A DNA stretch of 14,078 nt from DASUZB01 sp036377075 (GCA_036377075.1 DASUZB010000085.1:1-14078), one strand, 5' to 3'. Counted from the stretch's first letter, positions 1-7,589 are shown. Notes: generated by a model from the sequence alone, not told the origin. Translations and numbers: made by a program.

Positions 1-713
1 TCGACCACCAGCATGCGGGTGCTGCCGTAGGCGGTGTGCAGCTGGTCGATGGTGCCGTCGTAGACGATCCGGCCGTGGTCGATGATCATCAGCCGGCTGC
101 ACAGCTCCGTGATGTCGTCCAGGTCGTGCGTGGTCAGGACGACGGTCGTACCCTGCTCGGCGTTGAGGCGGCGTAGGAACGCCCGCACCGCCGCCTTGGC
201 CTCGACGTCCAGGCCGATGGTCGGCTCGTCCAGGAAGAGGATGCGTGGCCCCGGCAGCACCGCTGCGGCCAGCTCGGCGCGCATCCGCTGGCCGAGGGAC
301 AGCTCGCGCACCGGCTCAGGAAGCAGCGGGCCCAAGTCGAGCATGCCGGCCAGCTCGTCCAGCCGCTCGTGCCACCTCGCTGCCGGAATGCGGTACAGGT
401 GCCGCACCAGGTCGAACGACTCCCGTAGCGGTAGGTCCCACCAAAGTTGCGTGCGCTGGCCGAAGACCACGCCCATGCGGCGGGCCAGCCGGCGCCGCTC
501 GCGCCAGGGAACCAGGCCGTCGACCAGCACCTTGCCGGCCGATGGCAGCAGCACGCCGCTCATCATCTTCACGGTGGTGGACTTGCCGGCGCCATTGGGG
601 CCGGCGTAGCCGACGAACTCGCCCGGCTCGACGCGGAAGTCGATCCCGGCGACGGCCGGCACGCGCCCCCGCCGCGTGCGGAACTCCTTGCGCAACCCAC
701 TGACCTCGATCAC
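1..713 (-). CDS. ABC-2 exporter ATPase (COG4586/viologen-exporter type), 3' end off window
   Basis: Nucleotide-binding subunit that would power the two permeases encoded just upstream, on the cytoplasmic face. The visible 237 residues include Walker A GPNGAGKS (38-45), Q-loop Q86 within the family-typical FGQRTQLWWDLP, signature LSLGQ (138-142), Walker B ILFLDEP (158-164) and H-loop H196 in TTHDLDD. The QLWWDLP stretch and the pairing with two DUF990-like permeases fit the COG4586/COG4587/COG3694 exporter family, in which cyanobacterial members give viologen resistance; the substrate here is unknown. The start is GTG at 713, overlapping the permease stop as GTGA, so translation is coupled. 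The C-terminal part lies beyond position 1 and cannot be assessed. Confidence 0.93.
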   Translation of the reverse strand, partial: MIEVSGLRKEFRTRRGRVPAVAGIDFRVEPGEFVGYAGPNGAGKSTTVKMMSGVLLPSAGKVLVDGLVPWRERRRLARRMGVVFGQRTQLWWDLPLRESFDLVRHLYRIPAARWHERLDELAGMLDLGPLLPEPVRELSLGQRMRAELAAAVLPGPRILFLDEPTIGLDVEAKAAVRAFLRRLNAEQGTTVVLTTHDLDDITELCSRLMIIDHGRIVYDGTIDQLHTAYGSTRMLVV

Positions 714-1549
714 GAGCCCGTCCCGACGTAGTGGCGCAGGCCGAGCCGCCAGAGGACGGCCGACAGCCCGGCGAACGCCGCGGTCGCGACGGGGGTCGCC
801 CACAGCAGCCCCGCCGGCAGGCCGGGTGGGCCGGCCCGGCCGAGCAGGACCAGCGCCGGCACGTAGACGGCCAGGGCGAAGGGCACCACCCAGACGAACA
901 CGAAGCGCAGCACCGAGCCGTAGATCTGCACCGGGAAGCCGTTCAACGAGACCCCTCCGTAGACGAGGATGTTGACCACCTCGCTGCCTTCCACGGTGGC
1001 GAAGGTGAGCGCCGCCCCGAGCACGCAGACCGCCAGCACCAGGACCCCGCAGCAGGTCACCGCGAGCAGCGCGGCGAGCACGCGGCCGGCGCTCCAGTGG
1101 ACGCCGGCGCGGTCGGCCGCCCAGGCGACCATGCCCGCCCCGACCACGATCCGGCCGAGGTAGCGGACCTCCACCTGGGTCGCCACCAGCCAGGCGAGCG
1201 GCGCGGCCGGCCGTACCAGCACCTGGTCGAAGGTGCCGCGGCGGATCAGGTCGGAGAAGTAGGTGGGCTCCAGCCGGTCGCCGAACAGCAGGCCGAGCCC
1301 CTGCCCGGTGGCGCCGAGGCCGACCAGCAGCACCACCTCGGGCGCGCTCCAGCCTGCCAGGCCGCCGAAGCGCTGCACCAGCAGGGCGATCCCGAACGCG
1401 TCGGCGAGGATGATCAGTCCCGTGCCGAGCAGGCGCAGCAGCAGCGCGGACGGCCGGCGCACCCGCGCGCGCAGGCCGGCGGCGGCGAGCCGCCAGTAGA
1501 CCCGCGGGCCGAGCCGGGCGGCGGGAAGGCGGCCGGTCCGCTCAGCCAC
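710..1549 (-). CDS. ABC-2 exporter permease, COG3694/DUF990-like
   Basis: A 279-aa membrane protein with about six hydrophobic segments, one of two permeases of the exporter. Family-like landmarks are RRGTFDQVLVRP near residues 103-114 and VEGSEVVNILVYGG followed by PVQIYG in the C-terminal half, which resemble the COG3694 members of the ABC2_membrane_6 (DUF990) group. The GTG start at 1549 lies inside the end of the upstream permease (8-base overlap) and the TGA overlaps the ATPase start by 4 bases, so this is a tightly coupled operon. The N-terminal 25 residues are Arg-rich and cytoplasmic. Family assignment is from motifs and context; the substrate is not known. Confidence 0.88.
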   Translation of the reverse strand: MAERTGRLPAARLGPRVYWRLAAAGLRARVRRPSALLLRLLGTGLIILADAFGIALLVQRFGGLAGWSAPEVVLLVGLGATGQGLGLLFGDRLEPTYFSDLIRRGTFDQVLVRPAAPLAWLVATQVEVRYLGRIVVGAGMVAWAADRAGVHWSAGRVLAALLAVTCCGVLVLAVCVLGAALTFATVEGSEVVNILVYGGVSLNGFPVQIYGSVLRFVFVWVVPFALAVYVPALVLLGRAGPPGLPAGLLWATPVATAAFAGLSAVLWRLGLRHYVGTGS

Positions 1550-2327
1550 CGTGGACCACCATGCGCCTGCAGGCCAGCGCGAGCGCTCCGCGGCTTACCA
1601 GCCCGAGCGCCACCGTCCAGGCCAGCTGGCCGGCCAGGATCGTCCCGGCCGGCCTGCCGACCGCGATGTGGACCGGCGCCATCAGCATGGCGGACAGCGG
1701 GCTGCCGGAGGCCATCGCCCGCAGCGGTCCGGGGAAGTAGTCCACCGGGATCACGAAGCCGCTGACCAGCCACAGCGCCGGAAAGGCGATGGCGAACGGG
1801 ACCCGGTAGTCGGGCGTCCAGAAGGCGGCCAGCCCGAAGAGGTGGCGCACCTCGAAGGCAACCAGGCTCGCGAGCAGCATGCTGGCGATGAGGGCGAGGA
1901 TGCCGGTGGCGGTCGTCGGCAGGGTCAGGTGGAGCACCAGCGCCGCGCCGGCCAGCGGCAGGGTGGAGCGGATCAGCATCTGCTGCGCGGTGCGGCCGAG
2001 CTCGAAGGCGAGCTGGCGCAGCCACGGGTCCCCTGGCCGGGTCAGCTCGGTCACGAAGTCGCCGGTCCGTACCGCCTCCGGGAACTCCCAGATCCAGCTC
2101 ACCCAGACCACCCCGAACAGCGACTGGATCATCCACACGTAGGTCAGCGCGTCGCTCACGCCGAGCCCGCTCACCGCCGCGCCCGGCCGCGCCCGGTACA
2201 GGGCGAGGAACACCGAGGTCCGCACCACCCCGAAGAACACGTTGGTGAGCAGGCCGCTGACCAGCGCCAGCCGGTAGGTGGCCTGGCGCCGGAAACCGGC
2301 CGAGGCCAGGGCGAGGTAGGAGCGCAC
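1542..2327 (-). CDS. ABC-2 exporter permease, COG4587-like, first gene of the operon
   Basis: A 261-aa integral membrane protein with about six TM segments. It contains ALYRARPG and, later, SWIWEFPEAVRTGDFVTELTRP, the pattern typical of COG4587 permeases that pair with COG3694 and COG4586. I chose GTG at 2327 (VRSYLALASAGFRRQ): the open frame continues about 100 codons further, but that part is low-quality Arg/Pro/Ala sequence lying antisense to the HAD gene. There is no Shine-Dalgarno, but CATACA (complement of 2334-2339) sits exactly six bases before the GTG, as expected for a leaderless transcript. It is probably the promoter-proximal gene of the three-gene operon. Confidence 0.88.
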   Translation of the reverse strand: MRSYLALASAGFRRQATYRLALVSGLLTNVFFGVVRTSVFLALYRARPGAAVSGLGVSDALTYVWMIQSLFGVVWVSWIWEFPEAVRTGDFVTELTRPGDPWLRQLAFELGRTAQQMLIRSTLPLAGAALVLHLTLPTTATGILALIASMLLASLVAFEVRHLFGLAAFWTPDYRVPFAIAFPALWLVSGFVIPVDYFPGPLRAMASGSPLSAMLMAPVHIAVGRPAGTILAGQLAWTVALGLVSRGALALACRRMVVHGG

Positions 2328-2394
2328 GAACCGTGTATGGTCCCACGGCCGTCCCGGCTCGGGCCACAGGGTTTCGGACCGGTACGGTGGGGTG
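2328..2394. promoter_or_regulatory. Divergent, probably leaderless double promoter (ABC operon / HAD phosphatase)
   Basis: The 67-bp gap between two divergent GTG starts holds two -10-like boxes: CATACA on the minus strand (2339-2334) and TACGGT on the plus strand (2383-2388). Each ends six bases before its GTG (2327 and 2395), and neither gene has a Shine-Dalgarno. That geometry fits leaderless initiation, common in actinobacteria. No convincing -35 is seen for either. Confidence 0.5.
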
Positions 2395-3231
2395 GTGGCA
2401 GACGGGCACGGGCAGGGTCGCGCGCACCAGGCGGTGCGCCTGGTCGCCTGCGACCTCGACGGCACCCTGCTGCTCCCCGACGCCACCGTCTCGGCGCGCA
2501 GCCTGGCCGCGATCGAACGCCTGCGCCAGGCCGACATCGCCTTCCTGCTGGTCACCGGGCGGCCGCCCCGCAGCGTCCGCGAGGTTGCCGCCAGGGCCGG
2601 ACTCGGCGGCCTGGCGATCTGCGCCAACGGCGCGCTCGTCTACGACCTCGACGCCGGCCAGGTGCTGACCTCGACGCCGCTGGCCTCCGGGGTCGGCCGG
2701 CGGCTGGTCCGCGAGCTGCGCCGCGCCCTGCCCGGGGTGCTGTTCGCGGCCGAGGACGAGCGCGGCTTCCGGCGCGAGGCCGCCTGGGAGGGGCACGGCC
2801 TCGACGCGGTCGACGAGGTGGTCCGCGCCGACCCCGTCGACCTGGTCGCCGAGCCGGTGGCCAAGCTGCTGCTGCGCCATCCGGAGCTTGCCCCGGCCGA
2901 GCTCGTCGAGCGGGTCCGCGAGCTGGCGAGCGACCGGGCGGTCGTCACCTGGTCCGGGGACAGCCTGGTGGAGATCTCGGCCGCCGGGGTGACCAAGGCC
3001 TACGCGCTCGACTGGGTCTGCCGCCGCCTCGGCATCCCCGCCGCCGCGGTGGTCGCCTTCGGCGACATGCCCAACGACCTGCCGATGCTTGCCTGGGCCG
3101 GCCACGCCGTCGCGGTCGCGAACGCTCGGCCGGAGGTGCGGGAGGCGGCCGACGAGGTGACCGCGTCGAACCTCGACGACGGCGTGGCGCTCGTCCTCGA
3201 ACGGCTGGTCGGCGGCGAGGAGCCGGCCTGA
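2395..3231 (+). CDS. HAD-IIB (Cof-type) phosphatase
   Basis: Haloacid dehalogenase superfamily phosphatase, 278 aa, cytoplasmic and Mg-dependent, probably acting on a small phosphorylated metabolite such as a sugar phosphate. Motif I is DLDGT (D20 nucleophile, D22 acid/base), motif II is VTGR (T54), motif III is K201 in GVTKAYAL, and motif IV is GDMPND (D224, D228). The insert between motifs II and III (about residues 80-190) is a C2 cap, which places it in subfamily IIB (Hydrolase_3). GTG 2395 is preferred because TACGGT lies six bases upstream; GTG 2392 is the alternative. It is divergent from the ABC operon and convergent with marR. The true substrate cannot be read from the sequence. Confidence 0.92.
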   Translation: MADGHGQGRAHQAVRLVACDLDGTLLLPDATVSARSLAAIERLRQADIAFLLVTGRPPRSVREVAARAGLGGLAICANGALVYDLDAGQVLTSTPLASGVGRRLVRELRRALPGVLFAAEDERGFRREAAWEGHGLDAVDEVVRADPVDLVAEPVAKLLLRHPELAPAELVERVRELASDRAVVTWSGDSLVEISAAGVTKAYALDWVCRRLGIPAAAVVAFGDMPNDLPMLAWAGHAVAVANARPEVREAADEVTASNLDDGVALVLERLVGGEEPA

Positions 3232-3234
3232 GCG

Positions 3235-3265
3235 CCCGCCGCGGCTCGGCGGCGGGGCGAGCCCC
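3235..3265. terminator. Possible bidirectional terminator between convergent HAD and marR genes
   Basis: CCCGCCG (3235-3241) pairs with CGGCGGG (3250-3256) around an 8-nt loop. An alternative hairpin GGGG-CGAG-CCCC follows at 3254-3265. It sits just after the HAD stop and before the marR stop. There is no T-tract, so this is weak, although GC-rich stems without U-runs are common in actinomycetes. Confidence 0.35.
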
Positions 3266-3273
3266 GTGCCTCG

Positions 3274-3735
3274 TCAGTCCGTGGCGCCGGGCTCGGCGAG
3301 GATGCGGCGCAGGACGTCGCAGAGCAGGCGCCGCTCCTGGGGCGCGAGCTCCGCGACGGCGTCGGGTACCTGGTGAAGCCGGCTGAGCAGGCGCTCGCGC
3401 ACGGCCACGCCCTCGGCCGTCACCACCAGCGTCTTGACGCGCCGGTCGCTGGCGGACACCTGGCGCTCGACCAGGCCGCGGCGTTCCAGCCGGTCGACGA
3501 TGCCGGTGACGTTGGAGGCGTCGCAGGCGAGGCCGTCGGCCAGGTCGCGCATTGGCAGCGGCCGCTCCGGCTCGAGCCGGCGCAGGGCGTACGCCTGGGG
3601 CGGGGAGAGGTCGAGCTCGGCGATGACCCGGTGGAAGTGGGTCCGGACGTGCGCGACGCCCAGCTCCACGAGCAGGCTCCACAGCTCCCGGCCCTCGCTG
3701 TCGCTGCTCGCCCGTGGCCGGACGGTCTCGCTCAT
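3274..3735 (-). CDS. MarR-family transcriptional regulator
   Basis: A 153-aa winged-helix dimeric repressor. The DNA-binding domain covers about residues 47-110 (PQAYALRRLEPERPLPMRDLADGLACDASNVTGIVDRLERRGLVER, broken here by family convention into helices), and the wing carries SASDRRVK (94-101), a hallmark of the family. N- and C-terminal helices would form the dimer interface. The gene follows the MFS efflux gene on the same strand after a 57-base gap and has its own promoter with a palindrome over the -35, so it most likely represses itself and probably the efflux gene, with relief by a ligand of the pump. ATG at 3735 lies only nine bases after the -10, so the leader is nearly absent. Confidence 0.93.
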   Translation of the reverse strand: MSETVRPRASSDSEGRELWSLLVELGVAHVRTHFHRVIAELDLSPPQAYALRRLEPERPLPMRDLADGLACDASNVTGIVDRLERRGLVERQVSASDRRVKTLVVTAEGVAVRERLLSRLHQVPDAVAELAPQERRLLCDVLRRILAEPGATD

Positions 3736-3744
3736 CGCGCTGGC

Positions 3745-3774
3745 AGCCTACAAGGAATAGTTGACGACCTCAAC
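3745..3774 (-). promoter_or_regulatory. marR promoter with overlapping palindromic operator
   Basis: On the minus strand, -35 TTGAGG (3773-3768) and -10 TAGGCT (3750-3745) are separated by exactly 17 bases. The palindrome GTTGA-N5-TCAAC (3760-3774) covers the -35. This is the usual arrangement for MarR autorepression. The start codon is nine bases downstream of the -10. Confidence 0.6.
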
Positions 3775-3792
3775 GAGTCCGTCCGGGAACGG

Positions 3793-5304
3793 TCAGCGTC
3801 CTTCCAGGGAGGCATCCGGCTCGCTGGGCCGCCCGGTGCGGGCGTCGGGCGCCCGGCTCGGCGCGCCGGTCAGCGGCTCGCCGGGCAGCCGGCGGGCGAC
3901 CAGCGCCGCGCCGATGCCGACGGCCGCGGCGAGGCCGAACGCGGCCGCGATCCCGGCGGCCGGTCGCCAGCCGGCCGCGTCGCCCGCCGCCACCAGCGCC
4001 CCGCCCATCCCTGCGCCCAGCGCCACGCCGAGGTTGTCGGCGAGCTGCATCGACCCGGTGGCCCGGCCCTCCTGCCCGGCCGGCGCGTGGCGCAGGACCA
4101 GCACGGAGATGGGGGAGTAGGCCAGTCCGATGCCGAAGCCGCCGACGCCCCAGCCGGCCACCGCGAGCGCCACCGGCACGGACGGGTGCAGCGCCACGAT
4201 CGAGCAGCCGATGCCGGCGATCACCACCAGCATCCCGGTGGTGACCATGCGGCGGCCGCTGGTGACCGTGGCGCGCCGCGCCTGCACCCAGGCGGCGCCG
4301 GTCCAGGCGAGCGTGGCGGCGGTCACCGCCAGGCTGGCGACCGCCGTGCTGCGTCCCCGTGCCGAGGTGATCGCGAGCGGCACGTAGGTGTCGGCGCCGA
4401 AGAAGGTGAACGTGAGCAGCCCCCGCATCAGCACGGCGACGGGCAACCCGCGGCGGGCGCGCAGGGTCCCCGCCGGCAGCACGCGCACCAGCGGCCGGAC
4501 GCCGACCGCCAGCCCGGCCGCGAACAGCGCGACGGCGACCAGCGGGACGCGCTCGGTGAGCCCGGCGAGCACCAGCCCGGTCCCGGCCGCGACCAGCACC
4601 GCGTTGGCGAGCACCCCGCGGTGGCCACGGTGCCCGGCCCCGTCGCCGTCGGGCTCGGCGGGAGGCGGGATGCCGACGCGGCGCAGGGCGGGGACGGTGA
4701 GCGCGGCGGCGGCCAGCACCAGCGGCAGCAGGCCGAGGAACACGGCGCGCCAGCCGAAGCGGCTGGCGACCAGCGCGCTCACGGCGGGGCCGATGATGCC
4801 GGGGACCACCCAGGCGCTCGAGGTGACCGCGAACAGCCGCGGGCGCAGCACCTCCGGGTAGGTGCGGCCGACGCTGGAGTAGATGACCGCGGGCACCGCC
4901 CCGGCGCCGAGCCCTTGGAGGGCGCGCGCGAACACCAGCACCGGCATGCTGGGCGCGAGCCCGCCGATGGCCAGGCCGGCGGCGAACAGCGCCACCGCGG
5001 TCACGAACACCGGTGCGGGCCCGTGCCGGTCGGCGCGCTCGCCCGCGACCACGGTGGCGAGCAGGGTCGTGAGGAAGAAGGCGCTGGTCACCCAGCCGTA
5101 CAGGCGCAGGCCGTGCAGCTCCCGCGAGACCACGGGCAGGATGGTGATGACCGCCAGCGCCTCGAAGGCGACCAGGGTGATGGTCGTGACCAGCCCGAAG
5201 GTGAGCGCCCGGCGCTGCGGCGCCCAGATGCCTCCGCCGGCGGCGGCCGCCACGGGCTCCTCGGGCGGCCTGGAGGCCGGGCCGTCCGTGGAGTGGGGAC
5301 GCAC
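3793..5304 (-). CDS. MFS drug-efflux transporter, DHA2 (14-TM) type
   Basis: A 503-aa inner-membrane proton-coupled exporter of the EmrB/QacA kind. I count about 14 hydrophobic segments. Motif A appears after TM2 as GERADRHGPAPV (88-99). RALQGLGAGAVPAVIYSSVG and the following SSAWVVPGIIGPAVS correspond to the conserved TM4-TM5 region, including the motif C-like G/P run of drug:H+ antiporters. The start is GTG 5304, eight bases after an AAGGAGG Shine-Dalgarno (5319-5313); the frame opens 39 codons earlier, but those residues look non-coding. It is encoded directly upstream of a MarR gene, the classic efflux/regulator pairing. The compound exported is unknown. Confidence 0.92.
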   Translation of the reverse strand: MRPHSTDGPASRPPEEPVAAAAGGGIWAPQRRALTFGLVTTITLVAFEALAVITILPVVSRELHGLRLYGWVTSAFFLTTLLATVVAGERADRHGPAPVFVTAVALFAAGLAIGGLAPSMPVLVFARALQGLGAGAVPAVIYSSVGRTYPEVLRPRLFAVTSSAWVVPGIIGPAVSALVASRFGWRAVFLGLLPLVLAAAALTVPALRRVGIPPPAEPDGDGAGHRGHRGVLANAVLVAAGTGLVLAGLTERVPLVAVALFAAGLAVGVRPLVRVLPAGTLRARRGLPVAVLMRGLLTFTFFGADTYVPLAITSARGRSTAVASLAVTAATLAWTGAAWVQARRATVTSGRRMVTTGMLVVIAGIGCSIVALHPSVPVALAVAGWGVGGFGIGLAYSPISVLVLRHAPAGQEGRATGSMQLADNLGVALGAGMGGALVAAGDAAGWRPAAGIAAAFGLAAAVGIGAALVARRLPGEPLTGAPSRAPDARTGRPSEPDASLEGR

Positions 5305-5312
5305 CGAGCCGG

Positions 5313-5356
5313 CCTCCTTCCGCCCTGGGCAGCGTCGGGAATCGGCTCCCAGCCTA
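5313..5356 (-). promoter_or_regulatory. MFS promoter -10 and ribosome binding site
   Basis: Minus-strand -10 TAGGCT lies at 5356-5351, identical to the marR -10, and AAGGAGG lies at 5319-5313, giving a leader of about 40 nt before GTG 5304. No clear -35 is visible. The marR GTTGA-N5-TCAAC palindrome is not repeated here. In the rest of the 223-bp gap to the response regulator I see only the tandem repeat described separately. Confidence 0.5.
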
Positions 5357-5497
5357 GTGGAGCGCCCCTTGCGGCCGCAGCGGGCCGCCGCCGACGGTGG
5401 CGCCGACCTCCTCCAGCCCACCTGCCGGGGCCGCCCGCGCCGATGGGAGCCGGCTCGGCGGCCTGACGCGGGCGGCTACCACGGTCGAGGAACCATT

Positions 5498-5511
5498 CGT
5501 AGGCCGTAGGT
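5498..5511 (+). promoter_or_regulatory. Tandem heptamer in the response-regulator promoter region
   Basis: CGTAGGC is followed immediately by CGTAGGT, 17 bases before the ATG of the response regulator. A TAGGTC or TATCCA -10 overlaps or follows it. Tandem half-sites upstream of a NarL/FixJ gene could be an autoregulatory site, but this is inference from position alone. Confidence 0.25.
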
Positions 5512-5527
5512 CGTTATCCAGACGAGC

Positions 5528-6157
5528 ATGGAACCTACTGTCATCCGCGTCGCCATCGTCGACGACCATCCGGTCGCGCGCTGGGGAGTCGAGCACCTCT
5601 TCGAGGCGTACGACCACATCCAGGTGGTCAGCTCGGTCGCCGCCGTCGAGGAGCTCGACGCGGCGCCGCAGGTGGTCGTCCTCGACCTGTACCTGCGTGG
5701 CGGCCGTCCGGCGCTGGCGGCGATCGAAGCACTCGCGTCGTGCTGCCGCGTCCTGGTGATGTCGGCCTCCGGCCGCCTGGACGACGTGCTCGCCGCGATC
5801 AGGGCGGGCGCCAGCGGCTACCTCACCAAGGACGCCAGCGAGGAGGCGTTCGTCAGCGGCGTCGGGCGGGTCGCCGCCGGCGAGTTCTACCTCTCCGCGC
5901 GGCTGGCCGACATGCTCCAGGCGGACCTTGCGCGGGTCGACGACCAGGAGCCGCGGCTCGCCCGGCGCGAGCAGGAGACGTTGCGCTACATCGCCCACGG
6001 CTTCACCCACGCGCAGACGGCCAGGCGCATGGGGGTGAGCCCCGCCACCGTGGACACCTACGTCAAGCGCATCCGCACCAAGCTCGGGCTCGGCAACAAG
6101 GCCGACCTGACCCGCAGGGCGATGGAGCTGCACCGGCGCGAGCGGGGCGGCGCCTGA
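5528..6157 (+). CDS. NarL/FixJ-family response regulator
   Basis: A 209-aa two-component regulator. The receiver domain (about 6-120) has acidic pair D12-D13 (IVDDHP), phospho-acceptor D53 (VVVLDLYL), switch Ser79 (VLVMSAS) and K101 (YLTKDAS). The LuxR-type HTH (about 141-203) reads REQETLRYIAHGFTHAQTAR followed by MGVSPATVDTYVKRIRTKLG. Phosphorylation at D53 by the kinase encoded next should drive dimerisation and DNA binding. The order, regulator before kinase, is the reverse of the more usual arrangement. ATG 5528 gives a full-length receiver; there is no strong Shine-Dalgarno (GACGAGC), and a leaderless start is possible. Confidence 0.95.
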   Translation: MEPTVIRVAIVDDHPVARWGVEHLFEAYDHIQVVSSVAAVEELDAAPQVVVLDLYLRGGRPALAAIEALASCCRVLVMSASGRLDDVLAAIRAGASGYLTKDASEEAFVSGVGRVAAGEFYLSARLADMLQADLARVDDQEPRLARREQETLRYIAHGFTHAQTARRMGVSPATVDTYVKRIRTKLGLGNKADLTRRAMELHRRERGGA

Positions 6158-6209
6158 CCGTTGGTAGGCGATCCGGTCGCGCACCGTTGTCCCGTGAACA
6201 CGTGACATG

Positions 6210-6235
6210 TCCGCCGCCCACCCGGCGGATACGGT
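6210..6235 (+). promoter_or_regulatory. Palindrome abutting a -10 box ahead of the kinase gene
   Basis: A perfect inverted repeat, TCCGCCG (6210-6216) and CGGCGGA (6223-6229) with a 6-bp spacer, ends directly against TACGGT (6230-6235), a good actinobacterial -10. The repeat therefore fills the -35/-10 spacer, where a bound regulator would control transcription. It implies that the kinase has its own promoter in the regulator-kinase gap. A terminator-like role for the stem cannot be excluded. Confidence 0.4.
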
Positions 6236-6264
6236 GCAGGTCCGAGCCCGAGGAGGTGCACCGT
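6231..6264 (+). promoter_or_regulatory. 5'-leader hairpin with purine-rich loop
   Basis: ACGGTGCA (6231-6238) is perfectly complementary to TGCACCGT (6257-6264), with an 18-nt loop that contains GAGGAGG (6250-6256). Part of the stem overlaps the -10, so if transcription starts near 6242 only readthrough RNA from the regulator gene would form the whole stem. The Shine-Dalgarno-like GAGGAGG is not spaced to any in-frame kinase start. Confidence 0.25.
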
Positions 6265-6320
6265 CGGGGGCTCCCGCGCCGCATCCCGCGGGAACCCTCG
6301 ACGCGACCTGGTCGTTCTCC

Positions 6321-7589
6321 ATGAAGGGTCGAGACGCTGTGGTTGGGGGTGGTGTGGCGGCTTCCGCTCGGGGCTGGGCTGGCCTGGGTGCCGGGCGGGA
6401 TCGCGCCGCGACGGCGCCTTCGGCGCGGGCGCTCGGCGACGCCGCACGCACCAGCGAGCGCCTGCTGCTCCGGGCGTTCGCGCTGGTGCGCGCGGCGATC
6501 TACGTCCAGAGCGTGGTCGCCGCGGTGGTCGTCCGGGAGCACTTCGGCCATCCGGTCGTGGCGGGGGCGATCCTGGCCGTGTGCCTCGCGGAGAGCGTGG
6601 TGGTGGTCGAGGTCAGCCGCCGCCGCGGCGTGTTCGACAGCGGCGCGCTGGTCGCGCTCGACGTCGCCACGAGCGTGGCGGCGCTGACCGTGATCAGCCT
6701 GGCGCTGCGGCCGGCCGCCGACCCCTACATGGACGACTTCCTGTACCCGTACACGGTCGCGTCGATGTCGATCGTCGGGCTGTCGCTGCGACGGCTGCCC
6801 GGCGTGCTGCTGCTCACGCTGGTGGTGGCGGGCACCTACGCGGCGACCACGGCGGCCCGCTTCGGGCCCGGCGGCCCGCTGCTGCAGAACTGCCTGACCT
6901 ATTGGGCGTTCTCCCTGGTGTCGTGGGGGCTGGCCAGGAGCTTCCGCCAGCTCAGCCGCGACCTCGACCAGGCCCGCGACCAGACCGTCGCGCGGGAGGT
7001 GGAGCTGAAGATCGAGCGCGAGCGCGCCCGGAGCTTCCGTGACCTGCACGACCGGGTGCTGCAGACGCTCGAGACCCTCGGCAGGGGCGCCTGGGTCAGC
7101 GACGCGCGGGTCCGTGACCACATCGCCGGCGAAGCGGCGTGGCTGCGCGAACGGATCGAGGCGAGCTTCGACCACCGCGGGGACGACGACCTGGTCGAGG
7201 CGGTGCGGGCGGTGGTCCAGCGCCAGCGCGCCGCCGGCCTGCGGGTCGAGCTGCACACCGCGGAGATGGGCGTGGCGGCGGGTGCCAAGCTGCCCTGCCA
7301 CGACGCCGGCGACGCCCTGGCCGGCGCGGCGGACGAGGCGCTCACCAACGTGCGCAAGCACGCCGGCGTGGCCAGCGCGGTCGTACGCGTCGCGCGGGCA
7401 CGGGACGGCGTGGTCGTCTCCGTCCTCGACCACGGGCGCGGATTCGACCAGGCCCAGGTCGAGCGGCGCGTCGGCATCCCCGAGTCGCTGGTCAACCGGA
7501 TGCGGCAGGTCGCCGGGACCGCCCGCATCCAGAGCTCCCCTGGCGCCGGCACCTACGTCGAGCTGTGGGCGCCCTGCCGCCCGCCGTGA
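6321..7589 (+). CDS. DesK-like (HisKA_3) sensor histidine kinase
   Basis: A membrane sensor kinase, 422 aa from ATG 6321. About five to six TM segments span residues 55-205 with no large extracellular domain. Next comes a linker or coiled coil rich in charged residues (205-238). The HisKA_3 dimerisation helix follows, with phospho-acceptor H243 in RSFRDLHDRVLQTLE. The ATPase domain has N-box DEALTNVRKHAG (N343), G1 LDHGRGFD (370-376) and a C-terminal SSPGAGTYVELW. It should phosphorylate D53 of the regulator encoded upstream. The start is uncertain: ATG 6207 would add 38 residues of Pro/Ala-rich, unlikely sequence and lie upstream of the putative -10 at 6230; GTG 6354 is also possible. The signal sensed is unknown. 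Confidence 0.88.
   Translation: MKGRDAVVGGGVAASARGWAGLGAGRDRAATAPSARALGDAARTSERLLLRAFALVRAAIYVQSVVAAVVVREHFGHPVVAGAILAVCLAESVVVVEVSRRRGVFDSGALVALDVATSVAALTVISLALRPAADPYMDDFLYPYTVASMSIVGLSLRRLPGVLLLTLVVAGTYAATTAARFGPGGPLLQNCLTYWAFSLVSWGLARSFRQLSRDLDQARDQTVAREVELKIERERARSFRDLHDRVLQTLETLGRGAWVSDARVRDHIAGEAAWLRERIEASFDHRGDDDLVEAVRAVVQRQRAAGLRVELHTAEMGVAAGAKLPCHDAGDALAGAADEALTNVRKHAGVASAVVRVARARDGVVVSVLDHGRGFDQAQVERRVGIPESLVNRMRQVAGTARIQSSPGAGTYVELWAPCRPP

Noticed and set aside
1551..3386. Long plus-strand open frame (611 codons) antisense to the ABC permeases
   Set aside because: Composition is Arg/Gly/Pro/His-rich with no domain; it mirrors permease and HAD coding in high-GC DNA.
3793..5304. 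MFS protein as exporter of the lanthipeptide
   Set aside because: It is over 3 kb away on the far side of a two-component operon and is paired with its own MarR; nothing links it to the precursor.
3373..5466. Plus-strand open frame of about 697 codons antisense to marR and the MFS gene
   Set aside because: Low-complexity Gly/His/Ala/Asp sequence; the minus strand carries clear family motifs.
6207..6320. ATG 6207 as start of the kinase
   Set aside because: It lies upstream of the likely -10 at 6230, has no Shine-Dalgarno and would add atypical residues; kept only as an alternative.
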